DNA of 64,000 nucleotides. Origin: Chionoecetes opilio (lineage: Eukaryota; Arthropoda; Malacostraca; Decapoda; Majidae). Positions 56,910-64,000 of the stretch are shown piece after piece. Within the stretch, counting starts at the first letter, position 1; every line of letters starts with the position of its first letter. Made by a program: the position numbers and the translations under genes. The DNA is taken from positions 159,501 to 223,500 of the forward strand of contig JACEEZ010010964.1 in the NCBI GenBank assembly GCA_016584305.1, read 5' to 3'. The notes beneath the pieces were generated by a model that saw only the letters and a list, made by a program, of their open reading frames with translations, had not been told where the DNA came from and did not search any database.

Positions 56910-56999
<90 letters not shown>
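56475..56999 (+). mobile_element. tRNA-derived SINE with ~90-base poly(A) tail
   Basis: Box A region GGTAGCAAAAGTGGTTAGCG and box B GAGTTCGATCC are separated by an extra ~70 bases absent from the copy at 57682. The body follows (CCACTTAAAA, TAAGAACACCCACACGC, GCATGAGCCTCTAATCACAG, CCTGGAGGTCACTGCC) and the 3' ACACACACGC leads into a long poly(A) (56911-56999). The intact tail argues for relatively recent insertion. Confidence 0.9.
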
Positions 57000-57001
<2 letters not shown>

Positions 57002-57438
57002 CGCGAAACTCGGGGATGTAATGCGCGAAAGTCGGGATGGGAAGAATTTAGGACTCAGCGCGAAACTCGAGGATCGCGAAACTCGCATAGCCTGAAACTC
57101 GGGAGGGTATTGTAAAAGCATAAAACAACACTTACCAGTGAACAGGTAGACAGCAGGCATGTAATCCAAGCAGAGGGGATAGGATATGTGATATTGTTTG
57201 CAATGTTTTGCATCGATGATTATTTTCTGCTCCTACCAAGCTGTGTGTTTTTGTCGCAGAAACCAATCCTTTTTCAATTGTGACAAAAAACGGAATTTGT
57301 ATCCAAGACGGTGCTTTGGACGACAAAAAACACGGCTCAGCCTACACGCTGGTACCTGACCGTTGCTTTACTTTTGTCACCTATTTTACGTGTTTTGGGA
57401 TTTACATCATACAGTACTGTATTTCAAGATGTCAGCTC

Positions 57439-57620
57439 CATCACGCAATGGTGTCTCCAGCAGGAAGGAATTAAATTGGAGGAGCCTGAGCCTGCAGGAA
57501 AGGTCAAAAGGACAAAAACACGACTATGCGACTGAGGATATGCCGAGTGTAAGCAAAGAGATGCGTTATAACTCGGCAATATGCCGTGATACATTTATTT
57601 TTTGCCGGCTTTCTGTATAG
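57439..57620 (+). pseudogene. pogo/Tigger-like transposase N-terminus (fragment)
   Basis: An ATG-led piece MSAPSRNGVSSRK followed in frame by a segment containing SLQERSK and MPSVSKEM, resembling the first helix-turn-helix (psq/CENP-B-like) of Tigger transposases, where a PSVSKEM-like turn is common. The frame ends at 57618. Fits the TIRs of the enclosing repeat. Similarity is partial, so confidence is limited. Confidence 0.4.
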
Positions 57621-57681
57621 ATGATCACACAAGAGGTTGTGAGGGCATGATATGCCGAGTGAAACCAAGAGATGCAGTTTA

Positions 57682-58035
57682 GGGGAGGCGGTAGCAGAGT
57701 GGTTAGCGTCACCAGGTGGCGTTCCCGAAGACGCGAGTTCGATCCCGGTGAGACCCATAAATCCACTTAAAAATATTTCTGGCAGCTTTGAGTGGCCTAA
57801 GAACACCCACATGCCCTGTCCATTAACTCTACCTTTGACTGCGAGCGCATCGGAGGACACAGGAGGCGGCATGAGCCTCTAATCACAGGGTCACTATAAA
57901 AATCCTGCCTGCGCAACCACGGGCGAGAGCCAACCATCACAGCCCTCAAGTAAGCTCCAGGGCCTACCATCTGAACCCTGGAGGTCACTGCCCAGAGACG
58001 CTGTGTGGCATAGATGTAAAAAAAAAAAAATGGAA
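57682..58035 (+). mobile_element. tRNA-derived SINE, canonical copy
   Basis: Head GGGGAGGCGGTAGCAGAGTG, then GTTAGCGTC (box A region), GCGAGTTCGATCCCGG (box B), body CCACTTAAAAATATTTCTGG and GCATGAGCCTCTAATCACAG, then CCTGGAGGTCACTGCCC and an A-rich tail. It best defines the family: about 330 bases, Ser/Leu-like tRNA head with a long variable arm. Confidence 0.9.
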
Positions 58036-58170
58036 AAAAAAAAATGAAAAAAAAATATATAATAATTCTTTGCCGACTGTCTTTGCTAGGCATAGATGTA
58101 AAAAAAAAAAAAAAAAAAAAAAAAAATGAAAAAAAATACAAGTTATTAAATCTTTGCCGACTGTCTTTGC
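58012..58170. repeat. ~75-bp tandem duplication at the SINE tail
   Basis: GGCATAGATGTAAAA and TCTTTGCCGACTGTCTTTGC each occur twice with A-rich sequence between, so the SINE tail and flank are duplicated head-to-tail. Confidence 0.85.
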
Positions 58171-58237
58171 CTTGCCGAGTTACATAAAAATTCTGAGTTA
58201 TACAATGCGAGTTATAAGGGTTTTAATGTAATTATAA

Positions 58238-58947
58238 TGGTAATGGGTATTAATTAAGGTAATTTAAGTAAATGATAAGTGCTGGGATATTATAAATGAA
58301 CATTCCCAGTGGTATTAACCATTTGCACCTTATAATTAGCCCCTTGGTTAAAGCGGCCGGGCCCATCGGCTGCCACCCATTAGATTCCAGCCACTGGATT
58401 TGTGTACATGGCTGGTTTGGTGGCGATCCCCACCCCCGCCCACGGAGATTCAGTTCACTCAGACCCTTTCCCCTTAGTACATTCTTACTAAATATATACG
58501 TGCATTAGTATTAGATTTACACTCCCGACCCTTACTTTTAATAACACCCTTTCACTGTGTTTCTCTGATTATAGCGAGAAGAATTGTACATTACGTTCAT
58601 TTGTACGTATAAGTGTTAATCATAGGACGTGTTAATCGACACACTGATTAACCCTTTGCGTCGTGGGTAACTGGGCGTAAAAACCTGCCTGACCGCCCTA
58701 AACATAAAAACCGCCTCCAGCCCTTCACAGCCGCCGTTCACCCCGCCGGCCTGATCACGAGGACCACTTTGAATAACAAGACATTGCAGTATTGTAAGCC
58801 TACAACCCATTCAAACCCAACTATCCACCCATAAGTATCTCAGTTAGTTGACTAGCTGGGGTATTGTGTCGGGTGAGATAGACAAATGGGGGTTTTCTAT
58901 AGGTAAGATCTAAATAAATGTGTTTGTGACATAAAATTTCTACAACA
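58238..58947 (+). repeat. BEL/Pao LTR (right copy)
   Basis: A 710-base match to the LTR at 45546-46237. Bounded by TATAA at 58233-58237 and 58948-58952, starts TGG and ends ACA. It may be the 3' LTR of the BEL element at 45.5-52 kb (then the TATAA at 45541 and 58948 are the element's target duplication) or a solo LTR. Confidence 0.8.
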
Positions 58948-58952
58948 TATAA

Positions 58953-59127
58953 TGTAATTTAACTTTGTTACCAATAGCCATTGACAGAGCCTGGTAACAC
59001 TCCAACCCTGGAACATAACAAATCAATATCAGCCCATCATATCTGGACAAAATATGTATTTACCAGTTGTAATAAACTGGAAAGATCTATACTGTACTCA
59101 TGGGGTCCCATCATCATATCTCATTTG
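58953..59127. other. unassigned spacer
   Basis: Short normal-composition sequence; it supplies the GTCAATC target of the fold-back element. Confidence 0.4.
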
Positions 59128-59134
59128 GTCAATC

Positions 59135-60255
59135 CAAAGACTACTCTATACTGGACTTGCTACTCGTGCCCCGCGCCCAACCCGCCCATGACCAGTGGAG
59201 GCCAGTTTTGTGATTCCTGACATTTTTTAACATCACCCCCATTTCCTTCCTATGGTTTATCAGTATAAATGATATACTGTTATCTCGTAAATGTTTGTTC
59301 TATAATATTATCAATAAAAACAGTAAAATACACTAAAGAAATGCCATTATAGAGAGTGAAGAAATATGCATGAACTAAATATTTACTTTAACTTTGCCAT
59401 TTAATATTTTGCAAGAAAACATTTTAGATGAAACACATCATAGAAGCGGATTTTCATTGGCTTTCCATTGATATATTTAGTTTTCTGATAAATGAATTAT
59501 CACCATGCATAAATTAGCGTTAACTAAAAAAATAGCATCATCAATCGGATCGGCAAGTAAAAAGTGTTCCATGAATACAGTAGACTATGGTTTATGAGAT
59601 AAATGAACACTGTTATCTTCGAAAATTATTTGTTCTAAAAATATTTCAAAAAAAAACTGTAAAAACACAAAAAGAAAGCCATTTGAGATGAAAAAATTGC
59701 GACAAATATCCATAAACTCTTCGCCTTTAATATTTGCGTAAAGATTATTACGAAACATTAGAAGGGGAAATTTTTTTAGATTTCCTTTTGATATTTTTAG
59801 TTTTTGAAAAATAAATTGAACCATGCCAAATTAGCTTTAAACTAAAAAAATGACAAAATAAATGGGGTTTTTCCCGTTGATGGGTTTTTATTTATTAACG
59901 TAATTTTAGGGTTTTTAATTCTTTACATAAACAAAAATTTATAAATGGAAAGCTAAAAATTTTTCCGTTTTTTATTGTTTGTTTTTTAAAAATTTTTTCT
60001 CGCAAAATTTTAAAATGGCGAAGGTTTAAGTTCATGCATATACTTCACTCTCGCATAATGGCATTTTTTTTTGGGGTTTTTTACAGCTTTTTTTTTTGAT
60101 ATTTTTAGAACAAACATTTACGAAGATCGGTTTATCATTTATACTTTTAAAACCTAAAAAGGGGAAAAGGGAGTGATGTTCAAAAAGGTCAAGAACGCAA
60201 AACGGGCCTCCACGGAAAATCCCAAAATGAGTAGAAATCCATATCGTAGTCTTTG
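59135..60255. mobile_element. fold-back element with 7-bp target duplication (copy 2)
   Basis: Starts CAAAGACTACTCTATACTGG and ends TAGTCTTTG, flanked by GTCAATC at 59128-59134 and 60256-60262. Collinear with the copy at 30401-31582. From about 59620 the sequence is blurred by homopolymer runs, although the landmarks (TTAGCTTT..AACTAAAAAAA, ATGGCGAAGGTTTAAGTTCA) remain in order. Confidence 0.9.
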
Positions 60256-60262
60256 GTCAATC

Positions 60263-60439
60263 TTAAATTTTAAAAATCATGAAGCACTTGGCATTTACTA
60301 TTTATTTCCAGATCAGATTCAATATAGTTTCGCATGATTGTGGAGTGATGTAGTGGTGGGAATGGTAGGGGTTGGGGGTGGTTGCGCGTAAGCAGTTTAA
60401 GGCAAGTTTGGGGTACAAAAATGTTTCAATTTCTTAATC
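60263..60439. other. unassigned spacer
   Basis: No feature recognised. Confidence 0.4.
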
Positions 60440-62720
60440 ATCTCCTCATCCAGATATTTGAAAGCCATTTTTTAATTCCTCCAACTGATATGTATTCCTT
60501 GATCTTGTTTTAGTTTCCCGGTGACAAATTTTTCCCTAATCCATACTCCCCAAACTTTTTGACCTTGTTTTTGATTTTCCCTTTTTTTCCCTCGAATCTT
60601 TTTCTCGTCTCTTTTTTGTCTGCCCCTTCCCCACTTTTCACTTTTTTGCTTAAACCCATTTTCCCTAGTTGACTCCATCTGAAAATCTATCTAATCCTTT
60701 TGTTAAATCCTCCGTCCTCTTTACTTTCTAGTTCTTTCTTAGTAATTTAGCATCATCGCGAATAAACTCATATACTCTTTCACTCCCTCTGTCATATCAT
60801 TTACATAGACCCAGAAAAACATCCTGGGGCCATACTGATCCTTGAGGAACTCCCTTATCCCACTGCAACCATTCTGACTTTCTGTCTTTATTACTGCTCT
60901 CAATTTCTTGTTGCTCAAGTAGTCTTCCATCCACTTCAGCAAACCACCCTTCAATCCTCCTACATGTTCTAGCTTCCAGATCTGTCTCTCTGTGAGGTAC
61001 TTGTCAAATGCTTCTTCTTTAGTCAAGTCTATGCAATCGACCCACCCCTCTCTTTCCTGTGTCCCATCGTCCTCTCGAGAAAAGCTTAATAAATTCGTTG
61101 TTACATGACATTCCCCTCCTAAATCCAAACTGGCCACCTGCGAGTATGGTTTGTCTCTTCCAAATATTTCAACCTATGTCTTCTTCACAATTTTTTAAAA
61201 CACAATTTTTTTGCCACACACTTGTAATGATCTGGCCTGTAATCTAATCTTCTTCTTTGTCTCTCTTTGTGAATTGCACAATATTTGCTCTTTTTCCAAT
61301 CAAGCGGGACTCTGCTCTCCTTGAGTGAACTCCTCAATTTCACTATGAATACTTTCCGGCTAAGTTTTTTTTTTTGGTTACTGCAACTCTTTCATAACCA
61401 GTTCTCACTCCATCTGGACCCGGGCTTTCTCACATCTTGACTTTCCATTAGCCTTTTACTTCTATTACGTCTACTTTTATGTCCCTTCATTATATTTTCT
61501 TGTGCTATTATATTTTTTTCGTTTTAAATTCACTTTCTCTTGTCTAAATACGTCTTGATAAGCACTTATTCATCACCTCAGCCTGTTGTAATTTATCTTC
61601 GTACACTATGCTCTACCTTCGCTTATCTATACTTCCGTTTTTTTTCATTTTTTCCATTTATATATCTTATAGGTGAACGTTTGGGTTCGTTCTTACATTT
61701 TTCTATTATCTTCCTCTCATAGTTTACGTTCTTCTTCTCTTCGGATTCTTACATATTCCATTTCCTAGTTGTTTTGTACTTCTCCCAAAGGTTGATACCT
61801 CCTTTTTTTCCTCCAACTTTTCCATGTTTTTTCTCTTTCTAGTCTTTGGTAATTCCATTTTCTGTTAAACCATTCATTCTTTTTCTTTTCTCTGATACTA
61901 TCCTATGAACATATATTTATTTCCTTCTGTGTAATTTCGGATGAACTCATCCGCATTTTTTCTGGGTACTCCTTGTTGCGGAAATTACTCAGTCTGTTTC
62001 TCTTCGTCCGGGAAAATGTTCTTAATCCGTCTAAAATCTGCTTTTCCATAAGTGTATCTTCCTTCCTTGTGTTCTTCTCTTCTCCCCCTCTTTTTTGCTA
62101 TCAGTTACTTCAAATTCAATATACAGGGTCACTCTTTCCAAGTGGCACTGTAATTTACTTTACTGATAATTTACTTTATTTTACTTGACGAAAGAACTTC
62201 CAGTTCTTTCCCGTCACTAGTAGTATCTTAGTCTTGGATGGTTCTTCCGCTACTCTGAAATCTTGTATTCCTTTCTTGAATCCACTGAGTCATGATGTTA
62301 TTCATTACCAAATCCAACAATGCACCACCCCATGAGTCTCCTCCTCCTTCAGTATACCTTCTTCCCAGCAAACTTCTTTTGCAGTTAGAATCTCTCATCA
62401 AATTATGTTCTCAATCAATTTTCCATCGTATTCTTTAACATTTGCTTGTGTCTCTTATCATGTCTCCATACTCTTCTCTCCCCCAGGAATTTGTCTTAGG
62501 TGGAAAGTATGTGAGTACTAAGTCTCTTATTCTTCTTTTTTCACCACCACTCTAACCTTCAACACACCCCCCTTCTGCCCATACCTTCTCCCTTTTTTCC
62601 ACATTCCCTACTACCGACTCCTTCCTTGTTAACACATTACACACCACCTCCCTTTTTCTGATTTCTGTTTCGCCTCCATGCATTATATTCACCCTTAGTA
62701 TGGTCACTTGGGCGATTCGC
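60440..62720 (-). mobile_element. CR1/L2-like LINE, heavily decayed
   Basis: RT remnant at 60739-61137 and endonuclease traces at about 62200-62420 on minus (DSWGGALLDLVMNNIMTQWI near 62300). Orientation and domain order (endonuclease then RT) are consistent with one LINE. No recognisable ends. It reads like a LINE family abundant in swimming-crab genomes, from memory. Confidence 0.65.
60739..61137 (-). pseudogene. LINE reverse transcriptase palm region
   Basis: NLLSF..., EREGWVDCIDLTKEEAFDKY (palm; first catalytic Asp in DLT), RQIWKLEHVGGLKGGLLKWM, EDYLSNKKLRAVI and VYVNDMTEGVKEYMSLFAMM, where the last part is the position of the YADD/FADD site but reads FAMM, so the catalytic pair is lost in this frame. 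The frame ends at 60739. Confidence 0.8.
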
Positions 62721-64000
62721 TTCACATTAAGGTGAAGGAAGTATTTTGAGGGTCTATCCTAAGCATTTTATGTCCGCTGAATCCAAATCGTAGTTGGGTC
62801 ACTCGTTAGCGGTAAGTTTTCGCGCACATTGCAATTTGGCAATTAATGATAAGAATTGGCATTACAATTGCAGATGGAAACCAGACCGTGTCCGTAGAGA
62901 CCCTCTTTTGGGACTCAAATGAAGCTTATTAAGAGTGCATAAAATGTTATTTTAGTACATCTCGTGGGTTGTATCTGGTCGCATTACCTGAAACTATCAT
63001 GGGAAATTAGAGATAATGGAAAAAAATGGAGAAAATAATAAAAGGAATATTTTTGCCTAAATTTCACATCAATAGTCATGAAATGTTCTTGCTGTATCTG
63101 TTTCTCATAAAGGTCACTACCTCCCCTGATTAATAGAAAAATGGTACTTTTCTCTGACTGTCCTCATGGTCCGTATTTTATGACATACGGTAATGAAATT
63201 TCGCAAATAAATGTAAAATTTCATTGGCTATAATTTTAGAATTAGCTATCAAAACCCTAAATAAATAAATTCATTTATTAATTATCGCCATTTCCTTCCC
63301 AGGTCTCGCATGAAATCGTGTGTCATTTGCGGTGCCAACTAACGGAGATGTGGTCCTTCGACTCGACGCCCAAGGAGATGTTCGGAGTATGCTGGCCAAA
63401 GTGGGCTTCGAAAGGCGAATTTTCGTAGGCCCCAGGAGGTCCTCTAGAGGACGATTGGTCGGGGGCCCAGACAGTGCATTGCAAAATCCAGCCCCACAAT
63501 TCGCGAGGCAGTTACAGAGATGAGCACAGACCTTGCGCGGAGGCCGCCACCCCGGACCATTCAAGGTAAGACGAATTTTTTTTTTTTTTTTTTTGGAAAA
63601 AATCTTTCGACATTAAAACTATTGCTGATTATGGTCCTAGTTATTCAAGATGGGAGCCGCCTAAGATTGAGTGGCACTGATTTCCGGATAAAACTCGCAG
63701 ATGAATGATAAAATCTAACTCGCGTGCGAGGAGTGGAAAGCCCGTGGGCCATTGGCCCGCGAGGGCTTTTAAACTAATAAACATTCTTTGAATACTTTTA
63801 AATTGATGTTTCGAGAATATCTTATTTTCTTATTATTCATGCATAGATTCCTGACAAGTATAATTCCTGAAGTTTCCTATTCCTTTTCCTATTCCTAAGT
63901 ATCTCTATTCTGAAGTATAAGTAACCTCCGACCCCTGGTCCGCTGACGAAGAGAGCTGGACGTGCTGTGTCCGAGTTCGTGAGCAGATTTACAGGAATAT
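62721..64000. other. unassigned right edge
   Basis: Normal composition, with a higher-GC patch at 63300-63560 open on both strands (67 codons plus, 97 codons minus) that resembles nothing I know. A poly(T) run at 63569-63591 could be a retroposon tail on minus. GTGGGCCATTGGCCCGC near 63743 is an imperfect hairpin. Confidence 0.35.

Larger units (their letters stand above)
52783..57112. mobile_element. inner TA-target repeat with CCTCCCGAGTTTC ends
   Basis: CACTACCTCCCGAGTTTCGC at 52783 and its inverse CAATACCCTCCCGAGTTTC ending at 57112 are both flanked by TA. Extra CGCGAAACTCG motifs repeat near 57001-57100. It contains the XPG-like TIR element and SINE sequences, which inserted later. Confidence 0.55.
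52650..58228 (-). mobile_element. outer pogo/Tigger-like repeat with nested insertions
   Basis: TAAAACCCTTATAACTCG at 52650 and its inverse at 58211-58227 (with TTAAAACCC) bracket the region; TA follows the right end. A Tigger-like transposase N-terminal piece lies at 57439-57620. The left end is in blurred sequence, so its exact border is uncertain. Confidence 0.5.

Noticed and set aside
56834..57169. ORF with poly-Phe
   Set aside because: Translation of the SINE poly(A) tail on the opposite strand.

Overview
This window looks like repeat-dense, non-coding animal nuclear DNA, probably from a decapod crustacean and perhaps a brachyuran crab. That is inference: several LINE reverse transcriptases read like families I remember from crab genomes, and long (TA)n tracts are frequent. 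There is no operon structure, no rRNA and no tRNA gene. The only host-gene evidence is one candidate internal exon (45014-45230, minus strand) with good splice sites. Nearly everything recognisable is a mobile element, mostly broken and often nested.

Layout. 0.8-2.4 kb: Jockey-like LINE with a TA-repeat tail. 2.7-10.4 kb: blurred sequence rich in homopolymers, whose right end holds a degraded Ty3/gypsy reverse transcriptase. 10.4-12.05 kb: gypsy RNase H and integrase, then the 3' end of a hAT element. 13.1-15.4 kb: SINE, a DDE transposase pseudogene and a fold-back MITE. 16.2-19.3 kb: an XPG-nuclease-like/Cys-rich gene between long inverted repeats. 19.4-24.6 kb: two copies of one LINE. 24.6-26.5 kb: a second LINE (ORF1 plus endonuclease) split by a MITE. 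26.5-29 kb: microsatellites. 29-33.8 kb: Helitron-like hairpin/minisatellite repeats carrying two nested inverted-repeat elements. 33.9-39.8 kb: two related ~2.9 kb transposons with TTAGGGTG termini, both inside TA tracts. 40-45.4 kb: Tc1/mariner remnant, LINE pieces and the candidate exon. 45.4-52.6 kb: BEL/Pao retrotransposon interrupted by two DNA transposons. 52.6-58.2 kb: nested pogo/Tigger-like repeats holding a second XPG-like/Cys-rich TIR element and SINEs. 58.2-60.3 kb: BEL LTR copy and a second fold-back element. 60.4-62.7 kb: CR1/L2-like LINE. 62.7-64 kb: unassigned.

Two observations matter most. First, two diverged copies of an XPG-like/Cys-rich gene each sit between long terminal inverted repeats, one with an apparent 3-bp target duplication; this suggests the gene belongs to a DNA transposon, possibly Academ-like. 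Second, three copies of another transposase family (D...D...CxxH...RW) occur, two in complete TIR elements with matching architecture and a shared splice-acceptor-like site just before the start codon. A fold-back family with 7-bp target duplications is present twice. Homopolymer-rich blocks look like consensus errors, so lesions inside them should not be over-read.
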